Assembly (NCBI RefSeq): GCF_040807025.1
Contig: NC_090942.1
Location: 76,675,987 to 76,739,986 of the forward strand
DNA length: 64,000 nucleotides
Source of the DNA: Struthio camelus
Lineage: Eukaryota; Chordata; Aves; Struthioniformes; Struthionidae
Reading direction: 5' to 3'
Shown: in pieces, positions 9,131-19,870 of the stretch
Position numbering within the stretch: position 1 is the stretch's first letter
Layout of the letters: each line of letters starts with the position of its first letter
The notes under the pieces: model-generated
Told to the model about the DNA's origin: nothing
What the model saw: the letters and a program-made list of their open reading frames with translations, nothing else
Databases searched by the model: none
Made by a program: the position numbers and the translations under genes

Positions 9131-12100
9131 CTCCCTTCGCAAAGCTCCGGCTCCCAGAGGAGTGTGACCGTGCACCCCGGGGGAAAGGAGGCAGTTTCTG
9201 GCCCTGATAGAGGCTGGGAGGGAATTAAACCTCACAGAGAGAAATTCCCCCTCCCCCCCCATCCCAAAGACAAGATCCGCACATCGTTCCTTTTTAATGT
9301 TCGTGATTTTAAGGTAATCTTCTGGGGACTATGACTCGTGATTTTCATATGCTGGCGGCTGCTGTGACTGCACTGCCCATGTGTGAAACGTGACGGAGGA
9401 TTTAGGAGCAGCAAAGGCCCTGAGGGGGTGTTAGAGGCTCCTCCTTTGGCAGAAAAGCAAGTGACCCTGCAGGCTTGTTTAACTTGTTCCCCCATTAACC
9501 TGATGACATTCTCACACTGTCGGTGCCCCTAAACTGGGAGCTTTCTCAATGTGGGCCGTGTGCACGTACATTATACTTGGGGGTGCCAGGAGGAGAGCTC
9601 CGTGGGATGGTCTTGGGCTGTTGGGAGAATTTGCTACTGGTGAGAAAAGCCAACTGTTAGGCAGGCTGTACGCTAGTCCTTCTCCCTAGGCGAGGGGAGC
9701 TAACAAACTGCACGTGAAGCTTCCCGGCTATGGGCATCTGGTGATTAGCCACGTAGGGTGCGTTTGCTTGCCCCAGTTTAGCCATCCAAGCTGGACTTCT
9801 AAGATGGAGCTAATCGCTGTAGGCGCTCCTTTAGTCAGCGCCGAAAAATTGGCACCTCCAGCACCTAATTCTCCTCCTCCTGACTGGACTGGTCTCCCAG
9901 AAAGCATGAAGAAAGCTGCAGACCCAGCCCAAGTGAAAAGAAGGAGCTTAGCCCTGAGATAAAGCACATGGAGAGCTTCTGGGGTGAGTGCTGACTCAAG
10001 GGGAATTTGACCTCTGAGAGAAGACACAGTTCCCCCAGCCAATTCCTCCAGCGGGCAAGGACACAGGAGCTTGCATGGTTTTTGTAACGAAGAGATGGGA
10101 GGGAGGGGGGCTTTTCTGGTGCCCCTCCTTCCTTTACTGGTTTCATCCTCCTACAAATCTTCCAATTATGGAAACAATGTCTGGAGTAAGACTTGGCTCC
10201 CAAGAGGACAAATCCTAGTTCTGGGATTCCTCTTGAACCAAGTGGGAAGTCGAAAATGACCAAAAGATACAAAACATGATCTGAGACAGCTGGAGACTTT
10301 GCAAAAGGAGTTCAAGGAACATCTGGAAACTTCTAAAAGAGGTTTCCAAAAGGTCACCTGCATACAAGGATAAAAGGCTTCAGTGTCCACAGAGAGTGAG
10401 AAATACTCCTGGAAGATTCCCAGTTTAAAATGGCAAGATGGATCAAAGGTGATCAGCAGCATGACTATCATGGAAAAGAATGTTTTCCAGAAAATAAGAG
10501 GCATAAGAAAAGCTATGGCCAGTTTACTAGCCAAGATGAACCGCAGTAAAGAGTTAAGGAACTGAAAAATCACTCAGAAAAGGAAATCAAAGGTTTGCAG
10601 GTAACCACAGGGAAAAACAGCCTCCTGCTGTAGGCTAGGGCTAGCCAGAGCACCACCTAATACTGAACAGTCACCACCATTTGCAGCCGGCAGGAGGAAG
10701 GACTCAGACTCTATGCCCCAGCTGAATCAATGCAGAAACCACTGTTTTGAGGTGAATATGCTGGAGAGGCTTATTCGACTCAGTCCGTAACCATAGCGCA
10801 AGGGAACAGCGCTGCAAAATGGTACCTAGCAGCCGGCTCGATTGGTTTAGCTCTTATGGCACTGAATGCTTACCTCCGAGAAAAAAAAAAAGAATTATCT
10901 AAGAAGGATATATGATTAGGAATCAGTGATCACATTAGAGACAGCTGGTCAGCTATGTGCTAGAAAGTGCGGGGGAACAGAGTTCAGCTGAACTGGCAGA
11001 CGATCTGGAACATTGTGGGTGAAAAACTCAAGTGATATTACTGAAGACTTCCAGGGTAAAGTGGACGTTGACCTACTCATAGCCATTCAACTGCTTTGGG
11101 ATGAACAGATTGAGTCCAAGGGAAGAAATGAAAGGAGAGCGCACAGAAATCTGGGCCGGGTCATAAGAAAGGTCCAGCTGTCCCAGAGCTCAGCAGGAAA
11201 TGCCTGGGGAGGAGCAGGCAAACAGGGCACACGTGGAGTGAAAGCTCCCCAGCCCAGTCTCCCACGTCCCATGGACTGTGGTGCAGAGATCTCCTGAGCC
11301 GGAGATGGTACCTCTGTGTTTGATGGGAAACCAAGGGCACTGCGAGAGGCAGGGGAATTTGCCAAGGTGCTTAAATCACTGGCTCCGCAGAGCGTTAGGG
11401 CAGGCAGCAGATGCTGGTGAGAAGCTGGTCAGTCCCCAGGAGCCCTGCAAGCATTGCTCTGTGGCTAACATACAGAGGAAAAGAGAACTTTCTATTTCGG
11501 AGAAATACCTAATACCTAATGGTATGTAAAACAATAGAGACGGCGGCCATGCAAAAATTCAGCTGAATCCTGAGGCAGAAATAACCTGACTGTGGGAAGG
11601 TGGTGGGCCAGGACAAGACACAGGTGCAATGAAGCCTTCGCAGAGCTGAACGAAAGCCTCCAGCCAGCTGGGCAAATGGGGTTAGGTCAAGCTTGGTGGT
11701 GCAGAGATCAGTCCTGTGTTTTTGTGATGAACTGTTAAAAAAAAACCTGCAATGGGAGTTTGGTCACAGAGGCACTCTTGGGCCGTGTGAAACGCTTGGT
11801 ATTCGCCCAACCTCTACCAGAGCAGCCAAGCTAGAGCAGTGCTTACGCTAGTGCTGACCCAGCTAATCAGCCTGAAATGAAGAGTGGCTACAGGAGAGCA
11901 CAGACGCATTGAAAACCTGGGGAAGTCCAGCTGGTAAAACCGGGGCGTTGGAGCAGAAAGTCAGGTGCAGTGGCAGCTGGGCTAGCCCTCAGCGGCTGTC
12001 CCTGCCTGACAAGCACCAGGAGCAGCGCCTTACCCAGGCAGTTTGGAAAGTCCCTCTAAGGATGTGTTTCAAGGGAAGCAAGCCATTTGTAGGCATCTGG

Positions 12101-13639
12101 TTTGGCATGGGAAGTTGTCCCGCCTCCTGAGGCAGAAAAAATAAAGGAGGCTCTGCTCAGAGACAGCTTCCAGATCTGAAACCTGCCTGGAGACCCAGGG
12201 CCTTCAGAGACGCCTGCCGAGGGGTCAGTCAGGACTTGCGGGGGGCACGCAGGAGCCGTCCCCACCTCTTTGCCAGATGCTTTTGAGGAGCAGTGACCAG
12301 GAGCAAGCGAAAAAACTTTCTGTTGAAGTCACCCCTGCTGAAGTCACTCGGAAGAAGCTGTGGCCGGGATGAGAATGTCTTAGATGATACCAGTGGGTTC
12401 AGTTTGGTCTCTCACAAGAGCCCTGAAAGCTGTATATTGGCAGGTGGAAGCGGAGCTGAAATGCCTCCTCGGCAAAGCGACTTACAGCAATGGCCGTGGG
12501 GCTCACGTAATGCGCCAGCTACGTTGCAGGTAGGTATAGTGTGGCACGCGTCCCTCGGCCTTTCAGGAGCTCTGCTGTGCTCAGACTGTTTATGGGTGCT
12601 TGCTGAGACCTTTGAACAAGAACTGGTGCAGTTACACATGGCTTGTGATAAGTTCAAGGCTGGCCATCTGTGACCGGTCCCAAAGGAAAGGGAGTTGTTC
12701 CAAAAGCAGGTAACTTAGCTCCGCCACACAACTGGTGACGGGGAATATCCACTGAAAAAAAAAATTGGGACTGCAGGGACGTGGCCCGCTCCCCAGGCAT
12801 TCGCAGAGCTGCAGCTTTGCAGGACTCTGCTCCTATTACAGAAGGTTTGTTTGTAGATTTGCTAACATTGCAAAACTATTGCCCAGGTAGGGTGACAGAG
12901 GGAGAGCATTTCAGTGGCCAGCAGTGGTTAGCAGTTTCAGCTAGCGCAAGTCCTTTCCAAGGGTTAAGTCTACAGAAAAGTTTCATTAGTATTGGCACAG
13001 GAGGAACACAGTAGTGAGGGTAGACTGTGCATCCCTGCAATAGCTCTGGGGGCTTAGGATTCCCACATGCAAGTTGGCCCAACACTGAGAAAAACAGTTG
13101 TGCAACCTCACCGTTAAATACACATCTGGGCACAAGTGGAGTAGCAGTGATGCCTAGCCCCAGCAGCAGGCTTGGGGCTAATTGTGAATGATGTTGTCGA
13201 TGGGAAGTGGAAGAACTGATGGTTCAAGGGGGTGAAAGCAAGGAGGAGATGCTTGTTTCCTCTCTTATGGCTTGTAGATGTGCAAACCCTTCTAGTTCAC
13301 TCAGAAAAACCAAGGAAGGGCAATGCTAGGAAGGGAATGCAAGTTCCCAAATGAGTCTGTACTAAAAAGTGTGTCACACAGAGGATCCCAGTAGGGTGCA
13401 GCTGGAAAATGAGCTGGGAAACCCAACCGGCGTGGGCTGAAGCATACCTGTGGAGTACCAAGGAAAAAGCCTTCTGGCCGTGGTGAGAAAGTTAGGAGCT
13501 AAAGACAAAATACTGTGTAGAAGATGAAGTGTATGGAAATCACCTGTGGTGAGCCTTGTCGGAAGATATTTGGAACAGGAAGGTCTGAGATTAGTATTTT
13601 AAAATTGGCAGATGTTTCAAACCGTATTGGATTTCTGTA
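9131..13639. other. Intergenic spacer, partly old retroelement sequence
   Basis: No gene is recognised. A further CACGTG lies at 9711-9716. From about 10300 the plus strand carries many short broken frames. Around 11600-11650 one frame reads CNEAFAELNESL, which resembles the C-x-x-AF-x-x-L-K-x-x-L motif between reverse transcriptase and RNase H in Ty3/gypsy elements. This segment may therefore be the 5' part of the element whose integrase is at 13640-14040. No LTRs, reverse transcriptase catalytic motif or protease were recognised. Confidence 0.35.
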
Positions 13640-14040
13640 CATTTCCAAAAAACCGTAGCCAAGCTAAGGGAAAAATCCTATTGGGTGAGATTCAGGAAGG
13701 ATCTAGAAAATGTGTGCAGGAAATTAATGCTCCTGTTGCAAAGAAAGGTCCTGCAGAAACACAGAGACCCCATGAAGTAATATCTCACGGTCATTAATGG
13801 ACTGCCTGTCTGAAGCAGATCCTGGTAGCTGTGGACTATTTCACAAGCTGCCTTGAAGCACATCCATTAGGACACTCATGCCAGATGTCCTAGTGAAAGA
13901 AGTCCTCTCCCTCCAAGTCCGAGGAGGTATGGGAGGATTGCACAAAGCTCAAGGGGGAAACACTGAATCCAGAATATTTCAGCAGATCTGTGAGGTTGCT
14001 GGGATCCCTAAAACATCTCCATGTGACCACAGCCTGAGGG
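13640..14040 (+). mobile_element. Decayed Ty3/gypsy-type retrotransposon integrase
   Basis: Three plus-strand frames together resemble a gypsy-class integrase. 13640-13720 resembles the zinc-binding domain: an HF...KT.AKLREKSYW segment, then RKDLENVCRK. The adjoining frame at 13735-13770 carries VAKKGP. At 13825-13845 the catalytic-core motif VAVDYFT is read. From 13881 a third frame carries LHKAQGGN and, at 13965-13994, ESRIFQQICE, the usual start of the distal core. A TAA at 13795-13797, a TAG near 13888 and at least two frame changes break the gene. The second catalytic aspartate of the usual SDQG motif is gone. It is a dead fossil. Confidence 0.75.
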
Positions 14041-15639
14041 ACTAGTGAGATGTTTTTTTGCAGACTTTGGCAGTTAACTGGATTCCTTCTCAGATTGCAT
14101 CAAGTGGTAAGACTCAGCATATCCCATCCCTTTTGAAGGCCTGTGCAACAACAGGCCCCAAGAGGAGCAAAGCACTTCCCGGCCTTCCTCACCATTTTGG
14201 GGACAAGCTTAAAAAGGATAAACCTAGAACAAGACTATATGGTGCTGACCTGTGTATTTATGGTGATATTCCGAGCACAGTGGGGTTCCGAAATGAAATC
14301 CAACGCTATCATGAAGCCATGAGAAAATGCGATAGGGAAGGAGAAGTTTAGGGATTCCCTCTGCCTCCGCTCTTCTCCAACTGCAAACGTTGTTGTGGAA
14401 AGCTGAGGCTGGAGAAGTTGAAGCACTCGTCTGCCTCCTCCCCACTAGCACAACACGGGCTGAGCTTTGCAGCCAGCACCCAGAAAGGGCGAAGGCGCTT
14501 TGAGAGCACCCTGCAAGCGGCTGTCTGAAAGGAAATCAAGGAGCAGAAAATGACAAGAAAGGGGAGTAAAAGTGTTCTGGATTAGAAGTAGGAAAATACC
14601 TCACTGAAACGTACTATGTAATTACAGATAAGTAAGAATGTGTCTTTCATCACTTCTTAAATGATTTTCCTCCGTACTCTTCAGGGCAGGTTTATCTGAG
14701 CCTTGTTGTTTCGAGCAGCATCTGGACAGAGGTGACAGCTGGGATGGCAGGAGGTGCGAGGGGGCCAATGTGCCCGAAACCCAGGGTGCGCATAGCCCCT
14801 GCATCTCACTCCAGGTAGGACAGCCACCCTGCCCTCCCTGAGAAGCAGCAAGCGCTTCCACCGCAGACCCGTGGCTGCAGGCAGGTACGTGCAGAGAAGC
14901 TGGGAGAAAGCAGCCCAGGGGACGTGGCCAGCTGCGGATGCTACTCGGAGCAGGCGGGATCTGAGCAAAGGCCTAGGCTCCCATTGCACACATCTTCCTG
15001 GGTTCAGGGGAAGAAAACTCACTGAGTTTTTATGAACAGGACTCTGGTGAGAGAGCCTCTACCTTCGTAACCATTTTCTTTTTTCTGAACGGGATAATAT
15101 TCAAGAACTCAAGTTTTTGGTTAACCTTTTGGGGCAGAAGACATAATAGTGCTGTCTCTATGCCCCTGTTTCACTGTCGACCTTCTGCCTAAAATTGCCA
15201 CCAGGCCATCCTGCCTGTCTCCTTGTTGCATTACGAGGGTGTATAAGGGCACGCAGACCCCAAGCGGCGCTGGAGCGCTGAGCTTTTTAGCTGGAAGGAC
15301 AGACCGACGAATCAGGTTGTCTGCTGATGCCTGTCTGCATCTGCTGTCCCCCCAGATCTGCCTCGGGTATGCAAGCGAGGGAAAGCTCGCTGCCTCCTAA
15401 CAGAAACAGACACCACTGAATAGGTAACGTGAGCTATTCCCTGCTGATGCAGGATAGGTACCAGCTGCAGCCAAGCCCCAGGTCGCACGCAGGCAGCACA
15501 CAGCTCGGCGCAGGCACCGAAGGAAAAGCACAGGCACATTTTATGGTCGCTAAGGGCCCGCTGGCACAGGCCCATCCTAATTTGTCCGTGAGTATCTGGG
15601 ATACCTCTGGACCCTGAATCACCCGGGCAATACCCCCTC
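14041..15639. other. Intergenic spacer after the integrase fossil
   Basis: The frame that carries the integrase end continues open at 14058-14351 (97 codons). It could be the element's C-terminal part, but no motif is recognised there. The rest shows only short chance frames on both strands. A 113-codon minus-strand frame at 14681-15022 has no recognised family. Confidence 0.3.
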
Positions 15640-16400
15640 GACCGCTGTGCCCAGTTCCCTGCTCTGTCCGGCGCGCCTCCGGAGGCACGCGGTGCCGCAG
15701 GGACTCCCCCGCCCCGCAGCATGCAGGGCTCCGGAGCCTCTGCAAATGCAGCTTGGCAGGGAGCACACGCCTGCAGCATTATTCATCTCCCCTTTGCTTC
15801 ACCAGGCTGCTGCCGCCACCGCCGCCACTGCTGCTGCCGCCGCCGCTGGGGCTCGAGCACCGGCTGCGTGCTGGTGCTGGCAGCTTGGCCGGCTTCCCGC
15901 CGTCGCGGCGGCACTCGCCGCCCCTCGCGTAAGCAGGTTTCCAGACGGCTTGCTTTTATGATGAAGGATTTCAGCAAGGCTCTAAAAAACAGCCCTGTTT
16001 TAACTTGCCTCGTCCTTGGTGTCCTGCTGGGGAGGTATTGCATGGCCCCCTTTAAGCTGGCGGCAGCCAAGCTTTCAACGTGGCAAGGGGGCTGGGCTGC
16101 GGCCGGGCAAATGTTTTCTTTCTGCGGTCAGAAAGCAGGGCCAGGCAGCAGCGCCGTGCCCGAGGCGCAACCCGACAAGGAGCCCCTGCCCACCCGGGGC
16201 CACGCCGCCCCGGTCGCCCACGTCGGCCGGCTGGGACAGAAGGGCGACAGCGACGGCCCTGCTCCTTCCTCGGGTCAGCGCTGGCAGCCCCTTCCTGTGA
16301 AGGTTCAAAACATCTTTTCATGAAAGCACCTCAACCCCCCGGCCGGGAGCGCAGACCCGCCGTGCCGCCTGGCAGCCTCGGCACAGGGCGGGCATCGAGA
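15640..16400. promoter_or_regulatory. Orphan GC-rich island with a short open frame
   Basis: A CpG-rich patch with CCG/CTG triplet runs near 15808-15850 lies about 8 kb upstream of BHLHE41 and 18 kb upstream of SSPN. A 200-codon plus-strand frame at 15721-16323 ends here. No annotated product is recognised. It could be a promoter or enhancer of a non-coding RNA, or simply GC-rich spacer. Confidence 0.35.
15958..16323 (+). CDS. Unrecognised ORF with one possible membrane segment
   Basis: From the paired ATGs at 15958-15963 the frame runs 121 codons to TGA at 16321-16323. It begins MMKDFSKALKNSP, followed by a hydrophobic stretch at about residues 12-32 (VLTCLVLGVLLG). The rest is proline/alanine-rich and low in complexity. 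The second ATG has A at -3. No homologue comes to mind. GC-rich sequence produces such frames by chance, so this is a weak candidate for a small membrane protein. Confidence 0.15.
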   Translation: MMKDFSKALKNSPVLTCLVLGVLLGRYCMAPFKLAAAKLSTWQGGWAAAGQMFSFCGQKAGPGSSAVPEAQPDKEPLPTRGHAAPVAHVGRLGQKGDSDGPAPSSGQRWQPLPVKVQNIFS

Positions 16401-18170
16401 GCGCCGAGCACCAGGCCGCGCTTCAGCACGAACCCAAAAGTCGTTGGTTTTATATCAGGGCTGGAAAAGCTCCATAGTGTGGAAAGGCACTTCAGTGTTT
16501 AACTGCCCAGCATGCCCTTTACTGTCCCGACCAAGGTCTGAGGTGGACGCAACAGGTCGGTGGGGTGTGAGGAGTCCTGGGAGCCAGCTCAAGAGCCGGC
16601 GATGCCCGTCACAGCTGCTCCTCACTTGGAGCAGGGCAGGCAGCAGGCCCCCATGAGTCTCCTGCGCCACCAGGAGAGGAAGAAATGGATCCATTTTATC
16701 ACTTTCCTTGAATTTTACCCTGTGATTTTTTGGAAACAGCTGTGGCCAAAGTTCAGCCCAAACAGCTCTGTAAAATGGTCCAGGCCTGACCTTACCTTTT
16801 GCAAGCAGGCCCAGCCTGTGGGCTTCATAGTGTGACCCGTGTCCCTCTTTAACATCACAGCTGGTGTGTGCAGTATGGAGCAGGGCAAAAAAAGGCTTCA
16901 GCAAAACTGTGCTCCTTGAAGAGCAGAAGCATCGGGAAATACAAATACCTATATCTCCTCTGTGACCAGAGATGGTCAGTGAATCTGCAGCATTAGAGGA
17001 AATCCAGCCAGGCTTCAGTGAGGCAAGCAGGGGTGCTGTTCATCGCTGTCCTCCAGCCCCACAAACCTAGGGCAACCAGAAAACTTGGATCCTTATAGGT
17101 TTCTCTTTTCGTGGATTCATATTTCATGTTCTTTTTTGGTTTTAAACACCTTTTTGGGGTGTAGCCACAACCATTTAGAGGAGTTTCCCTAGGCACGCGT
17201 ACGCCAGGGAACCCTTGGTAGTTTGACCGTCCCACGACACTTCTGTCCCCCTCCTCCTTGGAGGAGGATGGGGAGCAGCACAGTGTCATGGCAGGCAACC
17301 CTGCAAAGGGACAGCACATCTGCTTCGTGTCTCCGGCTTTCGTGGAGGCACAGCTCCATCCACTCTCAGGAAACTCCCCAGCAGCGGGCTTCCTAGGCTC
17401 CTCTCCAGAGACCATCCACTGGAAGAACCTCTTCGTACGTATCTTGAAGTGACAAAGTCTGTGCCGTCAGTCCAAGATCCCACCAGGATCTGCCACAGAC
17501 GCCAAAATCAGGCAGTTTCAGATCTGTGCCTCCACATCGGTAGAGTTCAGGCCAGTTGAGAAGTCCAAATTTTCTCAGCAGAGGGAGGAAGAAAGCCCTA
17601 GCTGTGGTGTTAACGTGCCTCAGCCGGCTCATGCCCCTGCCTGGCAGCTGAAACCCTGGTGGTGGGAATGCCGGAGGCCCTTCCCAGCCCGGTCCTGCGT
17701 GCAACATGCTGCCCTAGGGGTCTCTAATCAACATTTTGATCATTAGGATAAAATTGGTCATAAAAAGGAAATCGAATGAACTAAAATGAAAATGCAGCTA
17801 TCAGCTTCCCTTGAGTTTAACCTGATCCTTTTTAATTTAAACGGAAAACATCACGTAACTTATCTACAACATTTTAAATTGCTAGTTGGGAATATATTGC
17901 CAACATTAAATAGTGGCACGTTTTAGCGGCATTGTGATGGACCTAGTGGTCTTTAATACGTGCAGAAAACCAAACCTCAGCCACTCGGCTAGGAAAAGTA
18001 TTTAGGGCCTAGCTGAAAAAGTGTGGAGCGAGAGGCAGGAAGAAACGCACGCTGCCTGACCCACATCTCGTTGTGTAACTTGGCATCTTTTTATCTGCTG
18101 CTGAGAGGTTCAAAAGAGAAAACATCCCTCGCAAAGGTGCTGTGAGGCAAATCCATGCACACCAAGTGTT
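16401..18170. other. Intergenic spacer
   Basis: No gene, RNA gene or recognisable repeat is seen. Frames on the minus strand at 16455-16904 and 16993-17415 are unrecognised and have no supporting context. 17730-17960 is AT-rich. Confidence 0.4.
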
Positions 18171-18710
18171 TTGAAATCCCCGCCAGCCTTGCCCAACCGC
18201 CGCGCGGTGACCTCGGGCGGGGGGCGAACGCGAGGGCCCCTCGCGGACACGGCTGGAGGAGCCCAAAGGGCGCCCGGGCGCCCAAAAAGCAAAAGCTCTC
18301 GAGCCAAGGGGGTTTTTGCGTCTACGACGTACGTCACGTGCGACGCAACCCGTCCCTGCCTGGCGGCTTTGGAGAGGTGCACAGCTGAGCGCAAGCGGGG
18401 AAAACCCCCCGTCACGGGCTGGGGGGGACCCGCCGCCCAGCGCCCTCGCGCCCAGGTCGGGGCAGGCGAGTTGAAGCTCCCGGGTCCCGCCGGAGGCGGC
18501 GCGGGCGGAGGACCGCGCGGGGAGCGCGACTCGGCATGCCAGCGCCAGGTGGGTTTCCTTATTTCCCCCTCGGCGCGGTGGAGGGACGGCGCCTCCTTCC
18601 CCGCAGGAGGAAGCTCGCGCGAGGGGCAGGAAGCGCCCGCGCCGCGGCCGGCTCAGGAAGGGGCCGCCGCCAGGAGTTTGTTTTTAACCTGTTTCATGTT
18701 TATTTAAGCC
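18171..18710. promoter_or_regulatory. Orphan CpG-rich island with composite CRE/E-box
   Basis: CpG-rich sequence without a recognised exon. At 18331-18340 a CRE half-site (ACGTCA) overlaps a CACGTG E-box (18335-18340). Such composite sites are common in distal enhancers and in promoters of clock- or cAMP-responsive transcripts. Function is inferred from motifs only. Confidence 0.35.
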
Positions 18711-18978
18711 TCTGAGGAAGGTGAATAAGAGCGAGCGCCGAGAGAGGCCGGCTGTGTTGCAACGCGAGCTGGATGTGCTGTGGGTAATTTTGGCTTGCTT
18801 ATTTTATGCAGAATTCAGATAAATGGGATGTAAAAATCGGGTTAGGTGAGCGCATGATCGCAGAGAGGGTCTGGCAGGGGGCAGAATACAACGCGAGGAC
18901 TACAACGAGACCCGTGCTGTTTGGGCGCCTCTGATTTTCATCTGCAGGAGCTACCTTCTCCTGTCAACCTTAATAGCA

Positions 18979-19090
18979 AAAAAAAAAAAAAAAAAAAAAA
19001 AAACCAGAAGGGACCTTTGGTGCAACCGACTTGGGCCTGTGCATTTCAAAGAGCTCTCAGCCCATGTCAGGATGAATTTCTGAAATGCCC
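18979..19090 (-). mobile_element. A-tract and probable antisense CR1 3'-end fragment
   Basis: A run of about 24 A is followed by AGAAGGGACC, the antisense form of the conserved CR1 LINE 3' region (GGTCCCTTC in sense). The similarity fades after about 25 bases, so the family call is tentative. Confidence 0.35.
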
Positions 19091-19724
19091 CCTACCCCTA
19101 AGAGACTAGATGGACGTGCCCTACGCTATTTGCAATTCTCCTTCCAAGTTTGCTTAAAAGTAAATGAAGATGTTAAAAAAATCCAGCTGACCAAAAAATC
19201 CAGCTCTGGCCAGTCATTTCAAGCTAAGCTAATGCAATTATCATTCTTATCCATATTGTCATGCAGTTAGTCCCGCTGAGCCTAGCGCTCAACTGTCCTG
19301 ATTTTTCATCATAAATTCTCTTTGTTCCTCTTCAAGTATTACTCCTGATTAAGGGTTGCGATTTGAGAAACTTAATGTCGGATTTTAAAGTGACAGTTGA
19401 TTTTTCTTTCAGCAAGTTTGTTTTGTATGGATAAGCTCTTACATTACATCAATGTGCTTTGGACTCTTTTCTTCCTTTTTGTTTTCCTTTGTAGATGCTC
19501 TTCTCAAATTTTCTGAAAATACGGTTGGGCTTGTGCTCTCAGGAAGGGTAATAAACCCACTTGCAGGTGTTACTGTGTATGGCGGGGGCGAGGTGCGAGG
19601 TGGAAGTAGGAACCAGGAATGCGAATTCCCCATGCAATCCGGGTCACATGTCTAGAGGGAATTATAATTCCTCGCATGCCTCCTCACACGGCAGGACACA
19701 GGAGCACTGGCATTCCTGCCCTGC
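19091..19724. other. Intergenic spacer, nothing recognised
   Basis: This is AT-rich sequence with short chance frames. No repeat or gene was recognised by eye. Confidence 0.4.
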
Positions 19725-19870
19725 ATCGGGCTCCCAGCTCATCCACCCCAGTATCTTGTCTCTGAGGGTGCCCAGTTGCCAAGCGCTGCGGAGCAGGTAC
19801 AAGAAACCCCAGAATGGCCAATTATAACTTGCCCTATAGGGAAAGATTTTTCCTAACCCCGGGCATTTGT
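19725..19870 (-). mobile_element. CR1 LINE 3' fragment, antisense
   Basis: The sequence follows the antisense pattern of sauropsid CR1 3' ends. A segment like CCCAGTATCTTGTCTCTGA comes first, then a CCAGTTGCCAAG-like part. A GGTACAAGAAACCCC part and a final TAGGGAAAGATTTTTCCTAA part follow. The element is therefore on the minus strand. Similar copies are abundant in turtles and crocodilians. No coding part remains. Confidence 0.65.

Noticed and set aside
11310-11370. GGGAAACCAAGGGCACTGCG as an antisense MIR
   Set aside because: Only one MIR-like segment is present, without the flanking core.
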